The translations under genes and the position numbers were made by a program. This document shows positions 24,288 through 33,603 of a stretch of DNA of 64,000 bases, piece after piece. Location: NCBI GenBank assembly GCA_025457865.1, contig JALOTP010000002.1, positions 1 through 64,000 of the forward strand, read 5' to 3'. The notes under the pieces were generated by a model, which ran no database searches, was not told the DNA's origin, and saw nothing but the letters and a program-made list of their open reading frames with translations. This DNA is from Thermoplasmatota archaeon (GTDB lineage: Archaea; Thermoplasmatota; Penumbrarchaeia; Penumbrarchaeales; Penumbrarchaeaceae). Each line of letters begins with the position of its first letter. The stretch's first letter is position 1.

Positions 24288-27200
24288 ATGGACCTATCGG
24301 GAGGGCTGTCATTGAAGGTTATCCAAGCGTCGTTCATCATATTGTTCGTCGTAGCTGCCTTTCCTGTCGAGGGTCTCAGCCTCAAGGACGGTATCGACCA
24401 CATGGTCGGAGAGGGCCTGACCGTTCTGGTCTGGGAGGTCCCTCATCCTACTGTGGAGATAGGCAGTTATGGTTCGATTGTAACGATAGATCGTTGGGGA
24501 ACATCATACTCCATGGGAATGCCCATGCTTCCGGAAAGAAGCTATTATCTACCAGTGGGACCTGGTGAGGACCCGTTCATCATCGAGACAATGAGCTTAG
24601 GTATCGAAAATAGGGTCCTTGAACGCCCGGTAGCGAACGTCCCCGAACCCACAACCAACAGAGCAGGACCCTTGTTCCATGACGAAGAGGGCAATGAACA
24701 GAGGAGCGTCATGGACCTGGGCATCCTTGAACATGGCAATTCGAGGTTCTGGGTCATCCGCCTATCACCTTTCAGGACCGATGGGAACGCTTTGTTCTGG
24801 CCCAATACCGTCCAGGTAAAGGTCGCTACCGGTTCCGCTGATGTCCTTTCCGAAACATTGGTCCCTGAGGACCTCCCATCCCCGACCGAGATCGATCCGA
24901 ACGCAGAGGGTATGGGTCCTCTTTGGTCCCCTCCATCGATGGATGCCCAACCCATCCCGACGGCACAGCCATCCTACACTGACAGGTTCCCGCCCACCGA
25001 GTGCCTTATAATAACCACCTCCACATATAATTCGACCCTGAGGCCGCTAGCCGAATGGAAGACCATGAGAGGGGTCCCAACACGGATAGTCGAGACCGGG
25101 TGGATATCATCGGCCTATACGGGTTCCGATACTCAGGAAAAGGTCAGGAACTGTATCAAAGCGTTCTACACGAACGAGAACCTAAAATGGGTCGTCATAG
25201 GGGGCGACCATAGCGTTGTGCCTAGCAGGATGGCATACATCCCTGACGGTTACGATGATGGAGGGAGCGACGGGAATACGGTCCCGGCGGATTCCTATTA
25301 TGGTGACATAGCAGGGTCCGGCCATACCCCTTATGACTGGGACGGGGACAATGACGGCAACTATGGTGAGTATTCTGTTGATGGAATAGACCTTAATGCT
25401 GAGGTCTGGGTCGGGAGATTGTCCGTTTCCAGCACCAGCAACATGCAGACCCTGGTGAACAATATAATCAATTACGAGAAGAACCCGACCTCAGGAAGCT
25501 GGTTCAACAGAGCGGTCCTTGCGGGAGCGTATTCCAATTACAAGGAGTCGAGCACATCGAACGATACCACGGACGAAGCTACCCTCAAGAATACTATCAG
25601 GAGCGATTTCCTCTCAAGTTCAAACTACAATCCATACACCCTGTATGAGAAGGGAGGGATATGGCCCTCCCAGTTCAGCTGCAATGCTTCCCTGACCAAT
25701 GCCAACATGGTCAGCGCCATCGATCCTGGCGCCTTCATGGTGAACATGGCAGGCCACGGTTCAAGCACCGGGATATATAGGCGGGTTTGGATCGCCGACT
25801 CCAACGGGAACAAGCTATGCGATTCAGGGGAGACGAGCGATTACGCATATTATACCACTTCGGCCTCACAGACCAACGGCGGAAAGAAACCCCTTTTCTA
25901 CAACGATGCATGCAATAACGGCGAGTTCGACAGGACCACCTGCCTTACCGAGGACATTCTCCTTGATGTCGGAATAGGGGCTGTGGGTTCAGCAAGGGTC
26001 AGCTGGTACTCCAAACCCTGGGCGAAAGGTTCGGACGGTGGTTACTACAACCAGGGGCATGATTACAGGTTCTGGCAGCAGTTCTTCGCAGGTAACTATC
26101 AACCAGGTAAGGCCCTGGCCCTATCCAAGTACGATTACATCCAGGACAAGACTGCCCACGACCTCTACTGCTGGAAGAACCTGCTGCAGTACAATCTGAT
26201 GGGGGACCCCGAGATACCTATATGGACCAAGAGGCCAGGAACTCTATCGATAAGCCACAGCGATCCAGTTCCCTCACCCGGGAGCAATACCTTCACGGTA
26301 ACTGACGGTTCCGGCAATCCGGTGAACGGGGCCAAGGTCTGCCTGATGAACCTGACCGAGTTCTATGGAACGGCCATAACCGGATCGGACGGCAAATGCT
26401 CCATCACGCTCCCCCAGATAACCCTGAGGATGAACCTTACGGTCACAGCAAGGAACTTCAAACCGCTCTTAAAAACGGTCCTGGTAGGTTCCGATACGGA
26501 GAAGCCCCGGATAGTATCTGTAGAGAGCCTTGGAGCCAGGACCACAGGTGACAACTTCAAGATAAACGCACTGATAACGGACAATGTGGAGGTATCATCT
26601 GCAATGATCGAGTACAATTGGTCGGTCTCTCAACCCGTTTCCACTTTCAATACCTCAATGGTGAAGTCCGGTCCCAACAACCATACCTTCATCTACAAAC
26701 ACCCCACCGACAAGATAACGGAGTTCTGGTACAGGATAGGAGCAAGGGATGTCAAGGGCAACTGGAACCATTCCATCTGGTATCATTTCGCGGTTACGGA
26801 CAACGACCTGCCCGAACTCATCAAGGACAATTCGAGCATATATGCCACTACCGGTGACAGCTTCACGTTCGAGGCCCATCTTTCCGACAATATCGGGGTA
26901 GGGATGGCAACTGTGAACTATACCATGAACGGCCTTCCATCACGGAACGTGTCCCTGTGCGGCCCAGGGGATGTGAGGTCGGCATTGATAGTTGTCCCCT
27001 CAGATTCCATCGGTGGTCTCAGTTACCGGTTCATCTACAACGACACCTCTGGTAACCTCAACACGACCACTGTGAGGTACAGGACGATAATAGATGACGA
27101 TGCCCCCCTCTTAATTGGGGACAATACCGTTCTACCACCCACCACTGGAGACCAATTCGTCGTGAATGTGAGCGTGACGGATAATATCGCCATCCTAGAT

Positions 27201-29330
27201 GTGCGACTGGTCTATTCGATAGGGGGCCAGACCTTTATTAACCAGTCCATGCAGAAGGGTTCCGACGGCAACTATACCAGGATGATAACGGTCGGACCTG
27301 CGGTGGATTCGAACATCACCTATCACATCTATGCCAAGGACACCTCCGGGAACGTGATGAACACAGTCGATAACTGGATCGATATCCTGGACAATGACCT
27401 TCCCTACATGATCATGGACACGTCGGACCTTGTGGCAACGACAGGTGAGTCCTTCAATATCTCTCTCAGAGCTGGAGATAACATTGGGGTAGGCAAAGTG
27501 TCAATAGAATGCAGCATAGGTGGTTCGGACTGGGATGTCATCCTGGCTGTTTACGACAATGCAATGGAGCGATGGTACAGCAATGTGATCATACCCATCT
27601 CTGCAGAAGGGAACATCTCCTATCGTTTCGACCTGGCGGATAGTGCCGCAAATCATTTCATGACGGAGAGAAGGGCCGTTCCCATTCTGGACAATGACAG
27701 ACCGGGATTCATTGAAGATCTGAGCTCAATGGATGCGAACACTGGGGAACCCTTCCAGTTCATATGCATAGTTCAGGAGAACATCAATATCTCGTCGGTT
27801 ACCATCTCAGGGGAGATGGACGGATTTGAGCTCTCTCTTGAGCTTTCGTTCCAGAGCATAGCAGGGGATATGGAATTCAAATACGGAGCTATATGGACCG
27901 TTCCAATTGAAAGGATCGGTGAGTTGACCTACAGCTTTTTAATGACCGATTCATCGGGCAACGAAAATTCATCCGGAACGTTCTCTCTACTGGTCATAGA
28001 TACAATCCTACCCTATGCAAATCTGACACTTCATACAGAACGACCCGGACAATATACAACTGGAGAGACAACGATAATGCATTGTTACCCAACAGATAAT
28101 ATTAAAGTCCATTCTATAGAACTACAGGTCCTATTTCCGGGCAATATCACACCTGAGCTCTTTTCTATGGAAAAGGTAGACCATGGAGAGTGGACACCTA
28201 TTCCCCCATGGGTTGAAACCTGGGGATGTCTTTTGATCATGCCATCCAACAGGACGGGGACCATCCAGTTCAGAACGGTCTGCAACGATACCAGCATGAA
28301 CCAGGAGATATCAGATTGGCTCAGTACCCCTCTGATAGATGATGATGCTCCATTATTGACCATTCTATCCACTACGAAGAGCATGGGGACCGGATCAGTG
28401 GGAACCATTCTCTTCGGAGGTTCGGACAATATAGGTATCATAGGGACGAACGTCACTGTAATGGACGGCCCTTTGATCGTTGGAAGCATAGTAACGCTTC
28501 CAAACGGAAGCATCAGTGCCGAAGTCGAAGCAGCATCCGATGCAGTCGGGACAGGCCATGTCCAGCTCTCCGTCCATGATGGGGTCCAATGGGCCAACAT
28601 CACATTATCCATGGACGTCTATGATGATGATGTACCGATCGTTCTGGCAGTTCAATTGCTCACACAGTACGGTATAGATGTCGAGATACCGATCGAGGCC
28701 TCCGTAAGTGATAACGTTGGAATGGATTCGATAGTCCTGACCGTAGTATCCGAACAGGTCTTAATAGGGACATATAACCTTGTTCCTACGGAAGATAAGG
28801 TCTCCTATGCTTTCATGACCACCGTCCCCATGGAGCTCCATTTCGAGATAACTGTCAAAGATCTTTCTGGCAACACAGCAATAGATAGTGTGTCAACGGT
28901 AGTAGTGGACGATAAAGCACCGGAGGTAGAGCTCAAGGATCCTCCGGAAAAGATAGAGGTCGGTAAGAAGGTAGTCCTGGATGCTTCCGGAACGACCGAC
29001 ACATCTGGGAACCTGAACTACACCTGGAAGATCACAACCCCAGAGGGGACAACATTCACGCTATATGGGTTAAGAACAACATTTGTCCCGGACCAGAAGG
29101 GGAATTATAAGGTCTCACTTACAGTTACAGACCCTGCTGGAAACAAGGCAACGGAAAGTTTTGATATCGTAGTTGATGAAGAGGAACCGCCTCTCGATAC
29201 CTCGCTTCTCATCTACTTTGTAGCTGGTATTCTACTTCTGGTCCTATTGCTTCTCATTCTGTTCTTCCTGGTCAGATCAAGGAAGAAGGCCCATGAAGAG
29301 AACGGTTCAGATGAATGGGGCGAGGAATGA
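24288..29330 (+). CDS. Gingipain-like (C25) surface protease with tandem Ig-like modules
   Basis: 1680 residues from the ATG at 24288, chosen because a signal peptide follows at once (LKVIQASFIILFVVAAFPVEG); an ATG 25 codons upstream would put polar sequence first. A propeptide leads to the C25 caspase-like domain with catalytic His490 in NMAGHGS and Cys542 in DACNNGEFD. Acidic repeats such as DWDGDNDGNYGEY near 360 may bind Ca2+. Then come eight Ig-like modules of about 100 residues, each opening with D-N/D-D-x-P and containing TTGD/TTGE and DNIGV, a PKD-like domain (about 1545-1625), one transmembrane helix and a charged cytoplasmic tail. It is probably a cell-surface protease for extracellular protein degradation. 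Arg/Lys specificity cannot be deduced. Confidence 0.88.
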   Translation: MDLSGGLSLKVIQASFIILFVVAAFPVEGLSLKDGIDHMVGEGLTVLVWEVPHPTVEIGSYGSIVTIDRWGTSYSMGMPMLPERSYYLPVGPGEDPFIIETMSLGIENRVLERPVANVPEPTTNRAGPLFHDEEGNEQRSVMDLGILEHGNSRFWVIRLSPFRTDGNALFWPNTVQVKVATGSADVLSETLVPEDLPSPTEIDPNAEGMGPLWSPPSMDAQPIPTAQPSYTDRFPPTECLIITTSTYNSTLRPLAEWKTMRGVPTRIVETGWISSAYTGSDTQEKVRNCIKAFYTNENLKWVVIGGDHSVVPSRMAYIPDGYDDGGSDGNTVPADSYYGDIAGSGHTPYDWDGDNDGNYGEYSVDGIDLNAEVWVGRLSVSSTSNMQTLVNNIINYEKNPTSGSWFNRAVLAGAYSNYKESSTSNDTTDEATLKNTIRSDFLSSSNYNPYTLYEKGGIWPSQFSCNASLTNANMVSAIDPGAFMVNMAGHGSSTGIYRRVWIADSNGNKLCDSGETSDYAYYTTSASQTNGGKKPLFYNDACNNGEFDRTTCLTEDILLDVGIGAVGSARVSWYSKPWAKGSDGGYYNQGHDYRFWQQFFAGNYQPGKALALSKYDYIQDKTAHDLYCWKNLLQYNLMGDPEIPIWTKRPGTLSISHSDPVPSPGSNTFTVTDGSGNPVNGAKVCLMNLTEFYGTAITGSDGKCSITLPQITLRMNLTVTARNFKPLLKTVLVGSDTEKPRIVSVESLGARTTGDNFKINALITDNVEVSSAMIEYNWSVSQPVSTFNTSMVKSGPNNHTFIYKHPTDKITEFWYRIGARDVKGNWNHSIWYHFAVTDNDLPELIKDNSSIYATTGDSFTFEAHLSDNIGVGMATVNYTMNGLPSRNVSLCGPGDVRSALIVVPSDSIGGLSYRFIYNDTSGNLNTTTVRYRTIIDDDAPLLIGDNTVLPPTTGDQFVVNVSVTDNIAILDVRLVYSIGGQTFINQSMQKGSDGNYTRMITVGPAVDSNITYHIYAKDTSGNVMNTVDNWIDILDNDLPYMIMDTSDLVATTGESFNISLRAGDNIGVGKVSIECSIGGSDWDVILAVYDNAMERWYSNVIIPISAEGNISYRFDLADSAANHFMTERRAVPILDNDRPGFIEDLSSMDANTGEPFQFICIVQENINISSVTISGEMDGFELSLELSFQSIAGDMEFKYGAIWTVPIERIGELTYSFLMTDSSGNENSSGTFSLLVIDTILPYANLTLHTERPGQYTTGETTIMHCYPTDNIKVHSIELQVLFPGNITPELFSMEKVDHGEWTPIPPWVETWGCLLIMPSNRTGTIQFRTVCNDTSMNQEISDWLSTPLIDDDAPLLTILSTTKSMGTGSVGTILFGGSDNIGIIGTNVTVMDGPLIVGSIVTLPNGSISAEVEAASDAVGTGHVQLSVHDGVQWANITLSMDVYDDDVPIVLAVQLLTQYGIDVEIPIEASVSDNVGMDSIVLTVVSEQVLIGTYNLVPTEDKVSYAFMTTVPMELHFEITVKDLSGNTAIDSVSTVVVDDKAPEVELKDPPEKIEVGKKVVLDASGTTDTSGNLNYTWKITTPEGTTFTLYGLRTTFVPDQKGNYKVSLTVTDPAGNKATESFDIVVDEEEPPLDTSLLIYFVAGILLLVLLLLILFFLVRSRKKAHEENGSDEWGEE
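26492..28907 (+). repeat. Eight tandem Ig-like modules within the C25 protease
   Basis: The protein-level repeat period is about 100 residues. Each module starts with an acidic D-x-x-x-P motif (for example DNDLPELIKD, DDDAPLLIGD) and contains TTGD and DNIGV-like turns; the last modules are more divergent. The DNA copies are diverged, so this is an old protein repeat and not a recent tandem duplication. Confidence 0.75.
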
Positions 29331-29687
29331 CGGCAGACAGAATCAGCGGATAGATTTTCCGGACCAGTTCCCGCCCAGAGAACAAGGGTCCGGAGATGGA
29401 ACACCTCTATCAGGACCACCGCAATACTGGAACCCCGGTCGGTCTTGTAACACAAGTGGTGGAATGGATATATAACCTGTTCTGGGAGGGCTTTTCCAGG
29501 TCTATAAACTGTTCGGACCTGGTTGGACCGTTCCTATACGGTTCCTATACTAAAACATCGTAATGGATCTGATGATAGGGATGATCGTGAAAGAAAAAAA
29601 AGTAGACCCTGGAGGAGCGGTCAAGTGGGGACAGAACGTCACCCGCCCCTCCAGGGTCCCGGGGGTTTCTATAGAGGTTTCCACGTT
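29331..29687. other. Intergenic region between convergent genes, 357 bases
   Basis: No reading frame with coding character is seen. It holds a strong hairpin with an A-run at 29590-29658, read as the terminator of the minus-strand gene, a TATATAACC tract near 29470 and short imperfect inverted repeats around 29475-29500. The left part (29331-29460) has no recognised feature. Confidence 0.55.
29590..29658 (-). terminator. Hairpin plus T-run terminator of the beta-helix protein gene
   Basis: The arms GACCCTGGAGG (29605-29615) and CCTCCAGGGTC (29648-29658) are perfectly complementary over 11 bp, and the inner sequence can pair further (GCGGT with ACCCGC). On the minus strand the hairpin is followed by TACTTTTTTTTC, the classic order of a hairpin then T-run. 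It lies 30-95 bases after the stop at 29688. Confidence 0.65.
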
Positions 29688-31007
29688 TCAGTTGTAAGGC
29701 TCCATCAGCGGGTAGTCGTCCACTCCATTATGTGGCAGATCGGTATCTCCGATCCCGTCATAGTCGGTGTCCGATCCCTCGTAGTCGGACCAGTAGTTGC
29801 CCTCTCCCTTCCCGTTGTCCCAGATGTTCTCATAGCCCTCGTACACTTGGACATCATTGTCGATAATATCGTTATGATAGATGGTATTCCCACCCGCGTC
29901 GTTGGGATAGTTGTACCCATCGAATGTGTCGTCAGTGAAAACCCCGACCCAATTCCCTTGTATCAGATTATTGGTTATTAGGTTCTCCATCGCCAGTGTC
30001 TCGTCCCTGTTAAAGAAATAGACACCAAATGTGTTGTCGATGATATCATTGCCATTGACGTTGTTTCTAGTAGCCGTATCTATGTATATCCCTGGGACGG
30101 TGCTTCCAGTGATATAATTTGATTTGATGGTGATATCACATGTATACCACGAACCTAAACCGATGAAATTGTCATAAAGCTCATTGTTCTTTACAAGGAT
30201 GTCTGTTATGGTGTCTATGTATATTCCTACCCCCCAATTTATTTCTATTGATCCAATGTTCTTTATGACGTTATCTATGATGATATGGTCTCCATCACCT
30301 CCCCACATACCTATCCCATAATAGAGCCCGCCATCAATATTATTATTTTTCGCGATATTGTTCGCTGAATACCTGAATGATATCCCCCAATACAAATGGT
30401 CAATGACCGTATTGTCCTTGAACATATTATTATCAGAAATATATGCATCCAATCCGTATCTAATATTAGAGATTATCCTATTATCTTTGATCACATTATT
30501 TGAACAATAGTAGATCAGAACGATGCCATATAAATTCCCTGTTGCATAATTATCTTTAACAGTATTGTAATTGGAACTTTCCCATAGTGCGATACCTGCA
30601 TTCACGGAATCATAGATCGAATTATCCTTAATGGTATTTTCACAGGATGAATCCAATCTGATTCCAACAAGGGCATCAAAAATATTGAAATTCTTGATAG
30701 TGACTCCATCCACATTATCAAGGTGTATACCGAAATCTTTTCCATCACCTGTTATTGAGTATCCCTTTCCATCGATATTAACCTCTGACTTCTTGACCAC
30801 AAGCATTCCATCGATATCATCTGTAAATATGTATCCTTTCCCACAGACCTTCACCGGAGCATCCGATGGAGACACAGACCCATCAGCATTGATGACGATA
30901 TCCCCCTCCCACGGATCGGCGGCATCTGCCGAGATGGTGAATATCCCAGTTCCTAGGCACAGCCCGATAACGACCAGGGTTGCTAACCCAACGTATGTTT
31001 TTCGCAT
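29688..31007 (-). CDS. Secreted parallel beta-helix (NosD-like) protein
   Basis: 439 residues. Signal peptide at the N-terminus (YVGLATLVVIGLCLGTGIFTISADA, cleavage after ADA likely). From about residue 85 on, PbH1-type beta-helix repeats: VTIKNFNIFD, ENTIKDNSIYDSVNAGIALWESSNYNTVKDN and so on, about a dozen coils rich in Asn. The C-terminus is acidic (YEGSDTDYDGIGDTDLP), a Ca2+-binding-type motif, and lacks a transmembrane anchor. Such proteins bind or cleave polysaccharide or are structural surface proteins. SD GAGGTG lies 9 bases before the ATG and TTTATATA is at 31076-31083. Function within the beta-helix family is not determined. Confidence 0.85.
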   Translation of the reverse strand: MRKTYVGLATLVVIGLCLGTGIFTISADAADPWEGDIVINADGSVSPSDAPVKVCGKGYIFTDDIDGMLVVKKSEVNIDGKGYSITGDGKDFGIHLDNVDGVTIKNFNIFDALVGIRLDSSCENTIKDNSIYDSVNAGIALWESSNYNTVKDNYATGNLYGIVLIYYCSNNVIKDNRIISNIRYGLDAYISDNNMFKDNTVIDHLYWGISFRYSANNIAKNNNIDGGLYYGIGMWGGDGDHIIIDNVIKNIGSIEINWGVGIYIDTITDILVKNNELYDNFIGLGSWYTCDITIKSNYITGSTVPGIYIDTATRNNVNGNDIIDNTFGVYFFNRDETLAMENLITNNLIQGNWVGVFTDDTFDGYNYPNDAGGNTIYHNDIIDNDVQVYEGYENIWDNGKGEGNYWSDYEGSDTDYDGIGDTDLPHNGVDDYPLMEPYN

Positions 31008-31075
31008 CTTCTACACCTCTCGATCTAACTGACCGGGTTCTCAAGGTCCGATCAGCGACATCGCATGTTAAGAGG

Positions 31076-31083
31076 GTATATAA
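31076..31083 (-). promoter_or_regulatory. TATA box for the beta-helix protein gene
   Basis: On the minus strand the sequence reads TTTATATA about 70 bases before the ATG at 31007, giving a leader of roughly 45 bases that includes the GAGGTG ribosome binding site. This leader-bearing arrangement contrasts with the leaderless genes elsewhere in the window. Confidence 0.5.
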
Positions 31084-31203
31084 ATCATTATTCAAACATT
31101 ATGTACTTTTTATGAGGGTATATTTAATACTTAGTACTCATCCTATACAAGTTGGATGGAATCCACCTCTTTTAGTGGATTTATATTATTTCATATGTTC
31201 CGT

Positions 31204-33519
31204 TCATCCAGATGGCCTGTTCATGGAAAAGCACTCCCTTACAGTCCCATATGAGACCTTCAGTCTCTCACTATAGGTCGGAACATCCCAGTTGTCCCAA
31301 GTGTAGAAGGGGATGCTCTTAGCCTTCAAGGTCCCATCGACGGGGTGAGGGAGGGAATCGGTTATCCTTAAAGGGCCATCGATCCCAGATGCGTTCCCAT
31401 TCCCACCTGGCAAGTATGTTACAACGGCAACACGAATACCATCTATGACCTTACCATTACCATACCCATCGGTCCATGGGTCCGCATTCACATTGCGAGA
31501 GCTTGGGTCCCTGAAATTTAGCAGTAGGTATGGGATTCTGAGCTCTATGAACGAACCATTGTCGGATGAGGATATATCTGCAAGTGAATCGTATCTTTCA
31601 GATCCAGGGTCGGAGCAGCCCCATCTTAGCTTTCCGGTCTCGAAGGCCTTGAAGGGGACTATCTGGCCTGTAGACGGAACTTTGAACCCTTTATTGATGG
31701 TTTGTTCAATGGGATGGAAGATGCCATTGTCCTTGACATGAGCGTACGGTGATTCCTCCACGTGACCGATATCATGGCCGTATCTATAATGATGAAGGTC
31801 ATAATAGCTGTCCACAAGCACCTGAGAACCCTCTTCTCCACAGATGTGAATGATGAAATCAAAGCCGACCTCGCTCTTCAGACCCGTTCCGAACGGGACG
31901 GATGTGGACCCTTGGTCACTAAGGGTATCTATGAGGATCAGGATGTTCATCTTATCCCAATTGAGCCCTCTGGTCGCTAAGGTATCCATACCGATGTTGA
32001 TGTAGGCCTCATCATGGGAGATCCTCAATCCCCGTATGGTCCTCTGATCATCGAATCCATCACCGATGTACTGGATAGGTTCGGACCCTTTCAAGAATTG
32101 GTCCGTTGATGGACCCATCCAATCATAGTCATTTCCATCCATTGTCCTTACACCCTCTGAAGCTGGGTCGAAGGAAAGCAGTCCGAAATGCTGCTCGCAT
32201 GTCTGAACGTCCATCCAGTAGGCCCTCCTGTCCGGTTCCGTCAGCTCCATGGTGTTCCAGGTCCTCTTGAACCATTCGTCCTGCCATGAGAAGATGATAC
32301 CACCGGCAAGGCCCTCAGATACAATATCATCGAACAGATCGGATATGATCTCACCTTGCTCCTGCTCAGTATTGTGTCCATGGTCCATGCCGTAAAGTCC
32401 TTCGTGTGCGATCCCCCTGGAAGAAGGGACACCGAACTCGCCTATCAAAACAGGCAGGAGATGGGTCCTTTTCAGGTCATGCAGATATCCAGCATAATTA
32501 TCGTAGGAACCGTCCTTGTTGATATATTTGGCATAGGAAGGTTCGAGGGTCATGAGGTCTGGATAATATGGATAGACATGGTAAGTGGCAAAGAGACCTG
32601 GGACCATGTTCCAGGTCGGTAGGACCTTGTCGGGGTCTATGGAAACAAGGTCCTCATCATAGAAAGGTTCGTACGGATGCTCGAGCTTGTCGGTAGTTGG
32701 CCAGTTCGCAAAGCTCAAAGGTCTCTGTTCATGATACCTCTTGGTCTCGTAATAGGCGGCATGGTCCATGAGGGATGCAAGCCAGACCTCGAAAGCTGTG
32801 GCAGAATCAGTCTCTATGAAATCAGCTTTCAGGTCCGGAACCGATGGGTGGGCTTCTATAGTCCCCTGAACGAACGACGGGTCCCATTCAAGGCCCAGGA
32901 CAAGGCCGAGAACATATTCGGAAACGTCCCTTCTGTAAGTTCCGGAAGCGTTCCCTGGTGATGGGAGAATGTTCGCTCTTCCATGTATCACATCCACGAC
33001 CATCTCAACTGCATAGCTGAAGCTCTCATTGTTGTTGGTTTTGAAGGCATCTCCACTTGAGAAGAGCGTCTCCTCCTCGGTATAGATCCCTTGGATAATG
33101 AACAATGGGTCATCGACCCGTCGATTATGGTTATAGAGCGCTTCATAGAAAGCTGGGGGATGGACCGTATAGACCCTAACGACGTTCGCATCCATATCCG
33201 ATATCATTCCGAACCAGCGGTAGTATTCCTCATAGGTGATGGCTGTCTCACCAGGGAGGTGTCCCGGCTTCGATATACCCATGTTCACTCCCTTGACGAG
33301 CAGCTCATTCCACTTGCCGTCCATGAGGACCTGGAAACCCTCTCCCTTGGCCTTGTGGGAGATCCAAACGATATCTTCCCCTACCTTATGAGCTTCCCTT
33401 CCTATTCGGGATGGGATAAGACCCTCCTCCTTCGAACCTAACTGGTAGTAAAGGAGCGAACTGGAAAGCAGGATGATGACCGAGAGGACGGCGAAGAAAA
33501 GACCCTTATTCACCCTCAT
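31204..33519 (-). CDS. Membrane-anchored glycoside-hydrolase-like protein (clan GH-A type)
   Basis: 771 residues from the ATG at 33519; the open frame continues to 33600, but the chosen Met directly precedes the signal anchor (LFFAVLSVIILLSSSLLYYQLG). A TIM-barrel hydrolase region spans about 60-450: VKGVNMGISKPG, TYEEYYRWFGMISDMDANVVRVY, LGLVLGLEWDP (possible acid/base Glu) and VLIGEFGVPSSRG (typical nucleophile Glu). The C-terminal 270 residues are a beta-rich domain of the CBM9/DOMON type (FIELRIPYLLLNF). It probably sits on the cell surface and acts on glycans. No exact GH family can be named. A TGATTAAAG box about 25 bases upstream supports the start. Confidence 0.7.
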   Translation of the reverse strand: MRVNKGLFFAVLSVIILLSSSLLYYQLGSKEEGLIPSRIGREAHKVGEDIVWISHKAKGEGFQVLMDGKWNELLVKGVNMGISKPGHLPGETAITYEEYYRWFGMISDMDANVVRVYTVHPPAFYEALYNHNRRVDDPLFIIQGIYTEEETLFSSGDAFKTNNNESFSYAVEMVVDVIHGRANILPSPGNASGTYRRDVSEYVLGLVLGLEWDPSFVQGTIEAHPSVPDLKADFIETDSATAFEVWLASLMDHAAYYETKRYHEQRPLSFANWPTTDKLEHPYEPFYDEDLVSIDPDKVLPTWNMVPGLFATYHVYPYYPDLMTLEPSYAKYINKDGSYDNYAGYLHDLKRTHLLPVLIGEFGVPSSRGIAHEGLYGMDHGHNTEQEQGEIISDLFDDIVSEGLAGGIIFSWQDEWFKRTWNTMELTEPDRRAYWMDVQTCEQHFGLLSFDPASEGVRTMDGNDYDWMGPSTDQFLKGSEPIQYIGDGFDDQRTIRGLRISHDEAYINIGMDTLATRGLNWDKMNILILIDTLSDQGSTSVPFGTGLKSEVGFDFIIHICGEEGSQVLVDSYYDLHHYRYGHDIGHVEESPYAHVKDNGIFHPIEQTINKGFKVPSTGQIVPFKAFETGKLRWGCSDPGSERYDSLADISSSDNGSFIELRIPYLLLNFRDPSSRNVNADPWTDGYGNGKVIDGIRVAVVTYLPGGNGNASGIDGPLRITDSLPHPVDGTLKAKSIPFYTWDNWDVPTYSERLKVSYGTVRECFSMNRPSG

Positions 33520-33603
33520 TGCAAGTTGAACTATGAGGTCTTTAATCAATCTTCCCCGGTCCGTCGATGAACGTTCGAATAACTGTCCGTTCCGTCCCAT
33601 CGA

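Noticed and set aside
13476..29503. 18-base near match GAGGGCTTTTCCA(A/G)GTCT at 13476-13493 and 29486-29503
   Set aside because: A single mismatch over 18 bases, one copy lying at the end of a coding region; flanks differ, so it is probably chance and not a repeat family.
31161..31180. ATCCAC/GTGGAT hairpin after the glycoside-hydrolase-like gene as terminator
   Set aside because: The stem is only six bp and no T-run follows on the minus strand.
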